Assembly (NCBI RefSeq): GCF_016920785.2
Contig: NW_024609837.1
Location: forward strand, 41,595,543-41,659,542
Direction: 5' to 3'
DNA from: Ixodes scapularis
Taxonomy: Eukaryota; Arthropoda; Arachnida; Ixodida; Ixodidae
DNA length: 64,000 bases
Shown here in pieces: positions 32,430 through 43,853 of the stretch (position 1 is its first letter; each line of letters starts with the position of its first letter). The notes beneath the pieces are model-generated. The model was not told the origin of the DNA. It did not search any database and saw only the letters and a program-made list of their open reading frames with translations. Made by a program: the position numbers and the translations under genes.

Positions 32430-33310
32430 CAGGGATGCGTCTCATGGAGTGGGTGAAGGTGCAGCAGCTTATTCGGGACCAAGTGCCCTGCTTGAAGACC
32501 ACACTGCGAGTTGAAGCAACGCAAACCAGGGAGTACAGGGATGGGGTTCGTCTGGGCGGGCCAGGGTGGTGGAACACGGGGGGCAGCGTCGCTGGTTGCC
32601 CGGGCAGGCCAGAGTGCGGTGTCCATACTCGACACAGCTGTTGCAATGATGGGCTCGAGGTTTGTGGGGACGGCAGCGAAATTCAAGGCGGCGGTAGTAC
32701 ACTGTGTAAGGGACATGGGTTCCGATGAAGGTGATGATGGCTGAACCTGTTGTGCCTACTCGCCTTGCTTGAAGGATGTCACCTTGATAAGACTCCAGAT
32801 CACTGATGATCTCGTCGGGGGTAGGTAGGAGTGGACGGGAGGGGAAACGTTTTGTAAGGTGATATTGGTGATGCGAAGTGGCCAGTTGACGATCGCTTCG
32901 TGATGGGTGCGGAGGACGGTTATTTTGCCGGAGGTGGAGCGACACGTTGGTACATGTATGAGCAAGGAGCTGTGCGGCTTGCAAGAACGCCGGCAAACTG
33001 TCAAGAGGCAGCGCAGCTGCGCCAGCAGGACGGACTGGGAGATGCACTATAACTACGTGAAGTTCGGGGTCAAAGTCGGCCGGAAGACGAGATTTGCGGG
33101 GCTTTCCAGGGGTGATTCATTTCCCACCTTGGTCGTCTCGCTCTAGAGAGATTTTCATGCCCTGTCTCAGGATGGACGCAGAGATATTGGTGAGCTGCGA
33201 AGCGGCAATGTCGCCTGTAGCCATATTCGAAGCAGAAACGGGCGTGCCGCTCGCAGAACGAGACTCGAGCGAACCGATCTCTCGGCGGACATGCTGCGGC
33301 GGGCCGACGG
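32430..33310 (-). pseudogene. LINE ORF1 (gag-like, zinc-knuckle) relic
   Basis: Minus strand. A 192-codon frame at 32469-33047 contains GDILQARRVGTTGSAIITF, IGTHVPYTVYYRRLEFRCRP and then knuckles CNSCVEYGHRTLAC and, after a gap, CPPC ... HPC. This is the arrangement of ORF1 of tick Jockey/CR1-like elements: a conserved (R)xxGxTxxAxITFxGxxVPxxV segment, RCRPY/H, then CxxCxxxGHRxxxC knuckles. The amino-terminal part (to 33310) is shifted, with KPRKSRLPADFDPELHVVIV. Frameshifts and at least one stop make it inactive. Confidence 0.8.
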
Positions 33311-33840
33311 AGCGCGGCGATGTTTATACCAGGATCACGTGCAGTCGCGTACAGTTCTCTGGGCTTTGCGGAGCCCGGAGAAGACGTCCGCTCTCGTCGG
33401 AGGTTTGCAGCAGTCTCCGGACACTGAAGGTAAAGGCGTTCACATCGCAGAGTTCACTATTGAAGGGGGGCTACTGAGGTTTTAAGAGCCACTGATATGC
33501 ACTGATCGTAGCAATCGCATTCCAGAGACACCGCGTTGTCGTAGATTGTTTTTCACCGGCTACGTCCAGTAGGGCTGAGGCCAGGGCTGGGGGATCCATC
33601 GCCGGAAACGGGGAGGAACCAAGCAACGACGTGAGGCTTGCCGAGTCGGTTCGTGGGTGCCGACGACATTCGAGCAACGCTTCCAAGAAGACTGGATATT
33701 CTTCCCGGCGAGGACACAATATTTAGACAGCATGCTTGGGGCTGATGAGGATTGCAAGAGGTGGATAACAGGACAACCAATGCACAGCAAATAGGTCGAG
33801 CACGGTACACGGCACAATAGTGGTCGCCGCCATGTCAAAC
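33311..33840 (-). pseudogene. LINE 5' untranslated/ORF1 leader
   Basis: Continuous with the ORF1 relic on the minus strand up to about 33838, after which similarity style changes to AT-rich unique sequence. Probably the 5' end of the same LINE; no independent motif. Confidence 0.4.
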
Positions 33841-34119
33841 TGAAACGAAGCTGACGAAGCCAAGCTCCAGTTTAGTACACATTGCGCTTCGACATGCTTT
33901 ATTACAAAAAATTTTATAAATCTTAAAACAATTTTTTTTATCTTAAAGTTTTAATTTAAGTCGAATAAAACAAGCAAATTCACGTTGCGTCAAATAAACT
34001 TGGTCGGAACTCGGAACCAACGAGCATCGCCGCATCGCCATCGTAACAAAACGCAAAAACTTTCAAAAACGAAGCGAGTTTCAAAACTTTCGCAACTTTC
34101 GGGCGCTTTCAGACTTTAG

Positions 34120-34208
34120 GAACAAACATCGAAGAACGTTCTTGGAAAAAGGAAGTGTCCTAGGTGCCGGCGTGCCCATAAAACCAGCTGTGGATATGAG
34201 TCTAATTG
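34120..34208 (+). CDS. Candidate internal exon, cysteine-rich segment
   Basis: Between an acceptor TTTCAGACTTTAG (AG at 34118-34119) and a donor TTG/GTGAGTG (GT at 34209), the frame GAA CAA ACA ... encodes EQTSKNVLGKRKCPRCRRAH and then KTSCGYESN, leaving TG. Four cysteines and a histidine (KCPRCxxAHKTSCG) suggest a small metal-binding motif, but no family is recognised. An in-frame TAG just upstream supports the boundary. The next exon continues in phase. No start codon is visible, so upstream exons would be needed. Confidence 0.45.
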
Positions 34209-34286
34209 GTGAGTGCTCGCTCACTCGTTTTACTTTTTGAGTCCTTTCTGTTCGGAGCGTTTATAACGTGATCCTTTTGTGTGCAG

Positions 34287-34469
34287 TCGGCGTGAAAGCG
34301 AACGTGTGCGGTTCCTTGTCGCACAGGTGCTTTCCACACTGGATGACCCTCGAGCTTTTGCCAAGGAAGCCACGGAACCGACCTGTCACTGCACGGGCAC
34401 TCAGATTGCGGGAACGCAACCAAAGGCAAAGGTCCCACCGGAGGCAAGGGGGGCCAAGCGAGACACTTG
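34287..34469 (+). CDS. Candidate internal exon, 61 codons, phase 2
   Basis: After a 78-bp intron (GTGAGT...GTGTGCAG) the split codon TG|T gives cysteine and the frame runs RRESERVRFLVAQVLSTLDD, PRAFAKEATEPTC, then a basic, proline-rich tail to RDT, ending at donor CTTG/GTGAGTG with TG left over. Length is exactly 183 bases, so both introns are in the same phase. The first part looks helical. No domain is recognised. Support is only splice consensus plus a frame open on both sides; chance is possible. Confidence 0.45.
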
Positions 34470-35323
34470 GTGAGTGTATCAGGGAGCTCGATTTCTGCAA
34501 ATCAGGTGGCGGCTTGGTACCAGACAGCTAGGCGGTGTGTATTGCGGAACCCATGACTGCTAAAGGTACCCGTTAGTGTGATGGCGCTTGTATTCGCTTC
34601 CACTGTGCGAAATTAGATTCAAGTTCGATTTTCGTCCTCGGAAACTACTCGAAACATTGCGTGACGTGCGCCTTTAGAAGTAAGATCTGTATTGATAATG
34701 TTGCTTTCGAAGAGTATAAACGAGTTCTCTCTCGACTGGAGCACTGACTTCTTATAAAAAAAATTCTGTGTATGGTGCACTTATTTACTAACCCTCTGGC
34801 AGTACTTCACTGTAAACGTTAGGAGAGAAAAAAAAAAAAAACGCGCATTGACTAGTGTCAAAAGAAACAGAAAAAAAAAGTGTTTTAAACTACTTCCTCC
34901 TCAGCTCATAAGCAAAGGGAGAAATCATGTGGTCGTATTTCACTGGAACCCAAAGTTATCCCAGCAGTCTGAGAGTCGGCAAGGGCAAAGCCCTGAATAA
35001 AATGCATGCTTCACATTTTGGCAAGTGCCAACGACTATAAAGTATAAAACGCATGTAAGCAATTTAGCGAGCAACAAGAAAAGTGATGGCGACCCTTTTT
35101 GCTATCGCTCGATCAGCTGCACGACGAAGCAAGCCACATGAAAGCGACGGGAGCAACCGACCGAGGCGATGAGCAAAGCTTTCTAGAAATCCAAAAACCG
35201 AGCAATGAGAGCTCTCCGTCGCTCATTGCCGTCGCTTGCTAAATCACATACATACGGTTCAGCTTGAATTGTATGAACGCGAGAGACACATGCAACTCAC
35301 TTCCAAATGCCTTTCATTTCAGG
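34470..35323. other. Candidate intron
   Basis: GTGAGTG at the left and TTTCATTTCAG at the right. AT-rich with poly-A runs near 34829-34843. No other feature. Confidence 0.3.
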
Positions 35324-35390
35324 GCTACACTGCCATTTGCGTCCAAGTGCTGCACGGGCCTCGTGCACTGGCACTTTGACACCACTTAAG
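35324..35390 (+). CDS. Candidate terminal exon (alternative 1)
   Basis: A strong acceptor, TGCCTTTCATTTCAG, precedes GGCTACACTGCC. Joined to the phase-2 donor at 34470 it gives W, then ATLPFASKCCTGLVHWHFDT, T and a TAA stop. No clear polyadenylation signal follows closely. It competes with the exon at 37006-37080. Confidence 0.3.
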
Positions 35391-36315
35391 AAACTAACAC
35401 AAACATATCCAGGGGTTTTAGGTTGGGTTAGCCATCCTACAGAAAGGTGGTGCTCAGTTAAATGACGATTCGCTATTTTCCTGAGCGCCCCGGCCCGCCG
35501 GCCCGCCGGCCCGCCCGCGAGGAATTGTGGGAGAGATTGTCCTCGCCTGGCCGCTCTGCCTTGAGATCGCATTGCCTTGTCGCTTGCCTTCTCTTAATCC
35601 TGTTTTTCGATTCCATTACACATTTTTATCTATTCCACTGTATTTTTTATCGCTTCTAAGGGTTTCTATTCTCTTCTGTGCACAATATTTCTTGTATATA
35701 TATAGTATTTGTGTCTTTATTTTGCCTTTTTCGATGGGAGTGCCGACGGACAACACGCCGCTTCGCGCGTCGTTTCCCGGTATGAGTACTACCATTGCTA
35801 CAGATTCCTATCGCACTGTTAGCTGTTTGTGTTGGTTCAATTAGACCCGCGTACAGTCGAGAAGAGCCGTTTATGAACAGCCGCGCACATGTCATAGGGA
35901 TAGGCACTGCTCTGAATCAACTATCGTGATGCGAGAGCCGAGCGCGCTGTGATTTGGCCACCCACGCTCGCTCCATTTACTTGCACTGTAGCATATGCCT
36001 TTGACTGCCGCTTGCTTAACTAAGATACAGCACACCGCTGTATCTTAGGGGGGCAGGGCAGGGCCCGAGGATGGGGCCCTGCCCTGCCCCCCTCTCCCCC
36101 CCGCGGATCTCACCAGGGGGGTCACGAGCCTCGATGCCCCCCCGAAGTCTACGCCTATGCTTAGAAGCAATAAAATATACATTGGAATAGATAAGGACAG
36201 GTAATGGAATCGAAAAACAGAGGATTAAGAGGAGGCAAGCGACAAGTCAATGCAATCTCAAGGCAGAGCGGCTAGGCGAGGGACAGTCTCGCACAAATCT
36301 TCGTGCTTGGGGGAT
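35391..36315. mobile_element. Inverted-repeat element with about 135-bp arms
   Basis: 35527-35665 is matched in inverse by 36158-36298, for example CTTGTCGCTTGCC, TCTTAATCC and TTTTTCGATTCCATTAC against their complements. The GC-rich CCCGGCCCGCCGGCCCGCC run at 35498-35516 lies just outside the left arm. The loop has no gene. Within it are two adjacent hairpins: TAAGATACAGC/GCTGTATCTTA (36021-36047) and GGGGGGCAGGGCAGGGCCC with its inverse (36048-36092). Confidence 0.65.
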
Positions 36316-36364
36316 TTTGCAAAAGGGCTATTTATATCAAGTTCAAAATGAACAGCACTCTTCA

Positions 36365-36940
36365 TTGATGGCTGATTCACATGACGAACTGATCCACAGA
36401 CGGATTGATCATGTCCGCGGTTCGTCCGTCTCCCAAGCGCATCCACACGAAGGAGCAAACACGCAAATGACAGCCAGGACGAGCCGAACATGTTTGTGAC
36501 CACACTGTGGCACTGTTGTCCAAGATCGAAATCGACATTTGCTGCTTTGAACAAGAACTGTGCGCCACTGTTACGTGCGAAGTGAGACATAACACCATGA
36601 TAGGCTTAGTGCGAATTGCCACTAGCCTTACTAAACCAAACCATGGCAGAGACACAAGCATGGTCCTGCTCGAGGAGACTTTGGCGTGGGGGCGATGAAG
36701 TCCTGGGCCCGCTAAGTGGCATTTGGAGATGCCTCCACTCACTTTGCACTTGTGCATTCAGTACACCACAGCCACAAGAAAGGTCTTGCTGGGTGAAAGA
36801 TTGATTGGAGATTCAAAGTGATTGCGGCGTGGTAGACGCGTCTTTACAGAAGCTTTTCGACGCAGATGAGTCCCAGATTCTGCGTCGTGTCAGTTGGGCA
36901 AAGTTCCTCATGCCAACCTTTTTGGTATGAGAAATGAAAT
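36365..36940 (+). repeat. Diverged duplicate with 38815-39440, copy 1
   Basis: Aligns over about 600 bases with the second copy, both + strand. Near the right end the same frame reads SLQKLFDADESQILRRVSWA then KFL, against SLKLLDTNPEDYQNLRPVGW then AKFL in copy 2. Keeping a frame while bases differ suggests an old coding origin (retrocopy or transposon protein), but stops occur upstream in this copy. Family unknown. Confidence 0.5.
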
Positions 36941-37005
36941 GAAAGAATATTTTTTTGCAATAGTTTGGGTCATTTTTCTTTAAAAGTCTTACTTGCAACT
37001 TTCAG

Positions 37006-37080
37006 GAAAGCACAAGCATTACAGACCAGCTGCCCTGACAATCATGACCCCCCCCTTTCTCTTCCTGGTAGTTGCTGTCG
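37006..37080 (+). CDS. Candidate internal exon (alternative 2), 25 codons
   Basis: Acceptor CTTGCAACTTTCAG and donor GTCG/GTGAGTAAC bound 75 bases. Entered in phase 2 (TG|G) it is open: KAQALQTSCPDNHDPPLSLP, GSC, and leaves two bases, so it is again symmetric in phase. Low complexity of the CCCCCCCC run tempers the call. Confidence 0.3.
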
Positions 37081-37298
37081 GTGAGTAACCTGATAGCCTT
37101 GGGCTTTTCCGCTTTTCTAATAGAAATTAGCGGTTCTTGTACATGTGCAAAAGTGAAAAGTATGCTACTGCCATGTTTGTCAGTTTTGTAACTCCTTATT
37201 CCCTCAGACCGCAAATTTGCCTTCAGCTTGGTTCACATGCACAGCACATTCATGGCATCTTGTATCCAAAAATATCTATTGTGGGTTGGATGTGTGTT

Positions 37299-37319
37299 GG
37301 GGGGGGGGGGGGGGGGGGG
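37299..37319 (+). repeat. Poly-G run
   Basis: A run of 21 G; length uncertain. Confidence 0.85.
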
Positions 37320-38814
37320 TCATTACTTTGCTGATTGAGTGGGTAGGCAGGACATTGCGAAAAACTAAAGGGTAGATAAAATACAACCGTCACTTTTACT
37401 TTGAAAACCTTTTAATACAGGACTGGCGAAAAAATGAGAACATGAAAAGGTATGACGTCCCGTCCTCCTCTTACTCTTTACTTTCTGTAACCTAGTCTGG
37501 TAATTTAGGATCATATACTACTACATAAGATTCAACAACGTGGAAGGTGTTGGTGCACCTTAACCCATTTTGGACGAGCCTCGCTCGTTCACCTAGGGTT
37601 GTTCCTAAACCGTTTAGGATGGGTGTAACTCATCCGCGCACTATACCTCGCCCCTTGGCTCTTTTTGGACATCCCAGGCTTGTTCCGAGCATAGTTTGCG
37701 GTGCTGCTCAGAGATGGCAGCATGTATTCTTTTTATTGTACACATTTTTAAGGATGGCGACTGATTGTGGAGACATGTGCAGCTTGGGCTGTACGTGCAA
37801 TAAATATAGAAAAAACAACTTAGGATCAAAAACTGAAGAAAAAAGAAACGGTTAAGGTAAACAGTGCGTGACATTATTATGCAGTTTCCTCGTTCCTTCG
37901 ACAATGTCTAATTGGATACGAGACACACCTTTATGACGAGCAGGCAACGTCAACAAAAATGTTTGGCGTGAAATGACACGCCAAAAATACAATATAAGAT
38001 AGCTATACTGCTAGGACCCATTGTATGTTCCTGTAACCCTGCTAGATTTGTTTTGAGAATGGCGCAATAGTTTCGTGGATAAATCCACTTAAATGTGAAT
38101 CCCTCGGAGGGGCGGATCCAAGCAGAACTGGAGGCTGGCTTTGTAGCCAGCCCCCAGCGCGATGTCTCCTTGCACGCACTGACAGATTTGGCTATTTTGG
38201 CGTCTCGATCTTCAGTTTTCTCGTTTACCTTCCACGTTTCGAGCATGCGGTTTGTGATGATTACGTCTACGACATCGCTCGCCTTGTCAGAGTGTTCGAC
38301 ATTGATTGCAGCAGCGATGAGTATGATTGCTATCAAGAGATGTTGAAAGCTGTTCATTTTGACTGCGACCCGCTGGCGACAAACTCCAGTGACGGCGAGT
38401 TACGGACAAACTCGTTGTGGTCACTGTCGCCCGGGAATATCTCGCAGGCGCATGCAGGGTGGAAGGTCAACGGGCCGGCGGCGAGAGCGAGAAAAGCATT
38501 TGGGTTACCGAGTTGCGCGAGCGGTTTTGATTGTACCGCGGCGAGGAGAGCTTGGGCGATCATGGGGGCCCCTAGAATGAAAGAGCGTTCATGGTCACAT
38601 GCTTTATGGGCACCATGATGTGACTAACTTGGGCAGTGTTGCCTGGTCGCCAGATGAAAATGATACAAATTCGTAAATTGAATAGTGCAATTACCAGAGC
38701 TCTAAAATTGCGTAACTTGGTGTATATACTAAGTAGTCTATGAGCAATCCATTTCAAGAATAATAGATCCGTTTAATTTTCGTGTTATAACCCCTTTAAG
38801 TCACCGCAGACTCC
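37320..38814. other. Unassigned sequence
   Basis: A minus-strand frame of 135 codons at 37950-38357 starts with a hydrophobic segment (FQHLLIAIILIAAAINV) that could be a signal peptide, but nothing else supports a gene. GGCTGGCTTTGTAGCCAGCC at 38132-38151 is a small hairpin. Confidence 0.4.
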
Positions 38815-39440
38815 GCTGTCCACTTATTGCCGATTCACATGAACTTATCCGCAGATAAATTGATCAAGTGACAAGACGTCCACGGAACATCAGTCCTCCA
38901 AGCACATCCATACGGAGGAGACGAGCAGATGACAGCGAGGACAAACTGAACCCATTCCCGGCCCTGCATTTCCGCAAAATGCCAACATCGCACTGTGGCA
39001 CAGTTTTCCAAGGTCAGAAGTGATGTTTGCGACTACGATCACTGTGCTATTATGAAGAAGTATTGTGTGCTGCTGTTATATACCGAGCAAGACAAAGCAT
39101 CATGATAGGCTTAGCGTGAAGCGCTACTAGCTTTGCTAACCATATCACACAAGTATCGTCCTGCTCCAGGAGGCTTCAGCGTCTAAGTGATGAAGTCCTG
39201 ATGTTGCGGAGGGGCATTTGGAAATACCTTCACGCACTGCTTGCTTGTGCACCACTCTTCAGCACACTACAGCCGTAAGAAAGGTCTTGGCTGGGTTGAA
39301 AACTGGGTGGACATGCAGGGAAGCTTGCAGCTTGCTAGGCAAGTTTTCACTGAAGCTTCTTGACACCAACCCGGAGGACTACCAGAACTTGCGGCCTGTC
39401 GGCTGGGCAAAGTTCTTGCAGCTTCTTTCACGAGTGGAAA
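38815..39440 (+). repeat. Diverged duplicate with 36365-36940, copy 2
   Basis: See copy 1. Here an uninterrupted 81-codon frame (39218-39463) spans the conserved end: TTAVRKVLAGLKTG, then GKFSLKLLDTNPEDYQNLRP and VGWAKFLQL. Shared non-coding blocks upstream include ATGATAGGCTTAG and CACTGTGGCAC. Confidence 0.5.
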
Positions 39441-39568
39441 ATAAGAATGGTTCGACAAAATGAAACAGTGAATGGACAAAGTACGGTGCACTATCTTTGT
39501 TTGGCTCATTCGAAAACCAAATATATTGCTCTGCTGTTGGTGCTCTACCGTAAACGCTTTTACTGTTA

Positions 39569-39750
39569 AGGCCCGTTCACACTCTTGCGACTGACTTCGA
39601 CCGAGAGAGACCAGACCGGTTTTTAAGCCTTTTGCGACTTCTTAGGACCGGATGCGATGCAGCGGAGTTGGTCCTAAGAAGTCGCAAGAGGCTTAAAAAC
39701 CGGTCTGGTCTCTCTCGGTCTAACTCGGTCGCAAGAGTGTGAACGGGCCT
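39569..39750. mobile_element. Harbinger/PIF-like MITE, near-perfect palindrome
   Basis: TTA at 39566-39568 is repeated at 39751-39753. Ends are AGGCCCGTTCACACTCTTGC and its inverse. The arms are inverted copies over about 85 bases each (GAGAGAGACCAGACCGG, TTTTTAAGCC and AAGTCGCAAGAGG recur inverted). A 3-bp TWA duplication with GGSCCNNTTCACAC-like ends fits PIF/Harbinger. Confidence 0.85.
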
Positions 39751-39753
39751 TTA

Positions 39754-40640
39754 CTCACCCGCTAAAAATCTGGGCATGGAAGGGCACTTTGCCCTTAAGT
39801 CTGGGCGTCTGCTGACGAGGTGCAAATCGGAGGAATAGCCGACATGATGGTAACGTGACAAACGGTCCACGGATGGAAATTGCGATTCAATCCATCGCGT
39901 GAATCTGCCATTATTTGACAATTGCCCTAATATGATTAATTGATCCCTATTAAAAAAAGAACAATTGTTCTCTGAAACAATGTAATGAAGCAAAGTTTTT
40001 ATAAACAATGCCTGCTCCTTTGACAACGGAATAGTACGAGCCTTGGTATAACAGGAACTTTCCGTAGATCAGACATACATTTATTCCATGCTCAAAGTAA
40101 AGACATGAGTTTGTCTTGGCAATGCCAACCTCCTGTGTATGATCTGTAAAAAGTCCTTAATGACCGTGGTCAAGGGAGAGGATTTTCTGCTTTCAAGAAC
40201 AGGATGGGGTGAAATAAAAAGTGTCTCAATGAACAATGAATGCTCCAGCTTATCCACTCAGCCAAGTTTCTGCAACATGAACTAGGCTCTAAGAGAAAGA
40301 CGTAGGATAAGCACTTCGAAATCTTTAGGATTTGCCAAGGGATGAAATTAATTAGATGCACAAAAAAGTAGACGGAGGAGGACGGCAAGAAAATTTTGGG
40401 GCTTGTGTTCTTACACTTGCATTGTTTGTGCAGGAACCATTACTGAAGCAGCACTTCATTCCTGAGGCAATAATTTATTGCTAGTCAAAGCCTGTTTCCA
40501 GAAATGCACATCAGGTGAGCGGCTTTTTTTTTTCTCTTAAACATGAGGTGCTCTTTAACATTGCCCTCCAATCCCAAACCACGGCTAGGAGATTCTTTTC
40601 GGCTTCTGGTTGGCCAAGAGATCTTGTCAAGCCCTCTATT
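39754..40640. other. Unassigned sequence
   Basis: A good acceptor, ACACTTGCATTGTTTGTGCAG, ends at 40434, but any frame after it closes within 16 codons. No gene recognised. Confidence 0.4.
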
Positions 40641-40649
40641 TGCGTCCCG

Positions 40650-42278
40650 GTGTTAGGCATCTGCATTGCCCTAACTTTGTTTGCGCTTTCTTCTCTGTTC
40701 TAAACTCCCAAACTTAATTCAAGCAACGGGCATCGATGGCGACAGTCCCTCGGTCATCAAGACACCATTGCTCGGTTTTAGGGTACACGAATAACGACAG
40801 AAAGCGTTGAATACAGTCTGAGGACCTATGTATCTTGCACAGAATCCGGCAAGGTCAGTGCGGCTGTTTCTACATGACCCCAATCTCCGGTGGCAGTGGT
40901 TTGCGTCCGTAAACTGAAAAGACTTTTCTCCAACGCTATCCTCTCGACCGTGCGCGTAACATTTTGTGAATGGAGCGCACACCGAACTTAACGCTGTACC
41001 GTCGATGAACATGGGGTACGCTCGCAAGGTGCGTGCAAGTTTTCTCGAGATAATGGCTGTTTCAGGTTGTAACATTTTCTAACTGAATTTATCTTAATAT
41101 TGATATTTCAAAGTGTTGACAATGACTCAATTTTATCAACAACGCTGAGTTGAAGGCTCATTTCTGCCGCCGGGTGTGGCTGAAAATTGTCGAAAAGCTT
41201 GTTCTATTGATCTTCCTGAATCACAATCACATGAGCAATAACAGAGAGCCGTGAACCTATGTTGACCGTCACAATGCGACTAGATACTTATTTTAAGAAT
41301 TAGTACATAATGTAGCCGGGAAGAAGCTTTCAATTTCTGTTGCTGAAAGTTGAAATATGCTCATGCATCAATTTCGAATCGTTGAATCATTGACCGACTC
41401 GCTCCGGCAAAAGGCCTATCTCGACTTTGCTGTTTTCAGTTCTCGACAAAAGACACACTCGTTGGCACGGGATCCTCAAATAAAACGTTTATAAACACCG
41501 ATGCATGAGCATGTTTCTGTTTATAAACAGTGATGCATGAGCATGTTTCAACTTTAAGCAACAGAAATTGAAGGTTTCTTTCCAGCTACATTATGTACTA
41601 ATTTTGAAAATAAGAAGAATCTAGTCGCATTGTGACGGTCAGCATGGGCTCATGGCTCTCTGGTATTGCGCAGGAGATTGGGATTCAGGCAAAGCAATAG
41701 AACTAACTTTTTGACAATCGCCAGCCACACCTGGAGACGAAAATCAGCCTTCAACTAAGTGCTGTAGATAAAAAAATTGAGTCAATGTCACCACTTCGAA
41801 ATATCTATATTAAAATAAATTCAGTTCCAAAATGTTACAAGCTGAAAGCAAATATCAGGAGAAAACTTGCACACACCTTGCGAGCGCACCCCGTGTTCAT
41901 CGACGGTACAGCGTTAAATGTGATGCCCACTCCATTCACAAAATGTTCCGAGCACAGTCGAGAGGATGGCGTTGGGGAAAAGTCTTTTCGATTTAGGGAC
42001 GCAAGCCATTACTGCCGGAAATCGGGGTCATGTGGAAAGCGATGGAGCTTAAAGACACTGCAGTCGCACTCGCCTTGCCGGATTTCGTGCAAGCTACACA
42101 GGCTCTCGGACAATATTCGACGCTTTCTGTCGTTATTCGTGCACCGTATAACTGAGCAATGGTGTCTTGATGACCGGGGGACTGTTGCCATCCAAGCCCG
42201 TGGCTCTAATTAAGTTTGGGAGTTTAAAACAGAGAACAAAACACGAACGAAGTTCGGGCAATGCTTACACCGAACACT
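40650..42278. mobile_element. Large inverted repeat, about 730-bp arms
   Basis: 40650-41372 is inverted at 41531-42278, with visible identity along the whole arm (for example AAACTCCCAAACTTAATT at 40702 against AATTAAGTTTGGGAGTTT at 42207, and the CAGCGTTA/CGACGGTACAG block). The 158-base loop holds a second partial copy of GATGCATGAGCATGTTTC. No coding capacity. It may be a foldback transposon or a head-to-head duplication; arm divergence looks like 15-20 percent by eye. Confidence 0.8.
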
Positions 42279-42437
42279 GGCAAAGCCTCTCATCTGGGGC
42301 TTTCACCGTCTTTAACGCTCCAGCAAGGGGGAAAGCGCCGGTAGCCCTTTCCCCTTTTATCTCTCGCACTCTTTTAGTAAAACAGTTTATACACGGTTCT
42401 GCTCTGCTTTAACCCCGTTAAACAAACTTCTTACCAA

Positions 42438-42515
42438 GCACCGGTGCACTGCGGAAAAGCAACACCAGCGGAAGCAAGCTCCACGGGTGTTACTTCTCCG
42501 CAGTGCACCGGTGCT
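42438..42515. repeat. Inverted repeat ACCGGTGCACTGCGGA
   Basis: AGCACCGGTGCACTGCGGA and its inverse TCCGCAGTGCACCGGTGCT enclose about 40 bases. Probably the hairpin of a small MITE. Confidence 0.7.
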
Positions 42516-43445
42516 CCGAAAGAAGTGCGCTCAATGGTGCTGCGAGAACAAAAAGTATGAATTACACGATAACATCGTTCGAGTTAAGCGGCTTATAAAT
42601 ACATTGAAAACGTAGCGGGTCAACCAAAGTTTTGAAATTTGTTTGACTTAACCAGAAGTGTTAAATATCCGAGTTTGAATTATCGCGAGCCTACTGTATA
42701 TAATAAGGGAGATCTGGCTCAATCCAATATGCTTAACATCACTGAATAGTTGTGCAATTTTAATTGGCTAGTTTTATTTCTCAAGCACTTGATATGTTCG
42801 GTATTCAAATCAATGCAAATTTTTACTATGGTTCAATTTATGGGGGGTTTATTTTATATGTCATGTTTAGTAGGAGCTAGGCTAGTTCGTAAGCACGTTG
42901 CTTACTTACTTTAACCATGCATGTCATATACAATTTGTTGCGATTGTGTTTGAATGCAAATCCTCTTCTGCTCTTTATTTCAAGCTGCCCTTACATGCAC
43001 CATGAAGATACCGAGGAGGTCTTCAATTGAAGGACAATTTCAAGCACAAGCATGGAGGGGCATCGAAATGGCCGGCACAAGGACAACTATAATGTAAATT
43101 TTCTCCAAAGTTAAAGCAAGGCATGCCTTCTTCCAATAAAGGTATTGTGGCGAAACTTCTTAATTGGTTCGTTTGTTGAGCTGGCATCTATAGGAACAGC
43201 TGAGCTCACACAAACAAAATCCTGGCAGTGAGAAGTACCAGTTGTGTGCTCTTTCTCTTTTGCAAAACATGAACTTTTTGGCTGAGGATGAAAGATTATT
43301 CAAGTTCATATCTACAATGAGAGAGCTATGAACTCTTCATAACAATCTACCCCAAAAGCTTCATGTGACTTAGGCTTGCTTGAATATGGAAGCTTTTTGC
43401 ACTAAATAATGAAGCACTTGACATTTACGTCTTTTTGAACTGGAC
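42516..43445 (+). other. Unassigned; possible last exon and poly-A signal
   Basis: CTGCTCTTTATTTCAAG (acceptor-like, ends 42985) is followed by CTGCCCTTACATGCACC. Entered in phase 2 it reads CCPYMHHEDTEEVFN then TGA; AATAAA lies at 43135-43140. This could end the gene suggested by the phase-2 exons at 34.1-37.1 kb, but the link is speculative. Confidence 0.25.
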
Positions 43446-43449
43446 TCTC

Positions 43450-43853
43450 CGTAGAAACAAGGCATATAATTTTGTAGAATGGCGAAATTTCTGTAGCCCA
43501 CATTACGGACAGCTATCCGTAGGAAATGTGAAAGCTGTCCGCACTAAATACCGAAGGACTATACCTTTCCGAATTATATAAGGCCAAAGCTATGAGTCAT
43601 CCGCACCAGTCCTGCACCTCTGATAAGTCAGGTGACACCCCTGGCAGATCTAGAGCTCTGCCAGGTGAGTCGCCTGATGTATCGGAGGTGCAGGTGGTAC
43701 GGATGGCTCGAGGCTTTGGCCTTATATAATTCGGAAAGGTATAGTCCTTCGGTATTTGGTGCGGACAGCTTTCACATTTCCTACGGATAGCTGTCCATAA
43801 TGTGGGCTACAGACGTTCCGTCATTCTACGAAATTATATGCCTTGTTTTTACG
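43450..43853. mobile_element. Foldback MITE with 200-bp arms
   Basis: Arms 43450-43649 and 43658-43853 are inverted copies with an 8-10-base centre (ATCTAGAGCT). Long identical stretches include AAATTATATGCCTTG, GGAAATGTGAAAGCTGTCCG and CTGCACCTC inverses. Confidence 0.85.

Noticed and set aside
37950..38357. Secreted protein of 135 residues on the minus strand
   Set aside because: Only a hydrophobic start supports it; no acceptor or donor, no cysteine pattern and no recognisable family, and opposite-strand frames are equally open.
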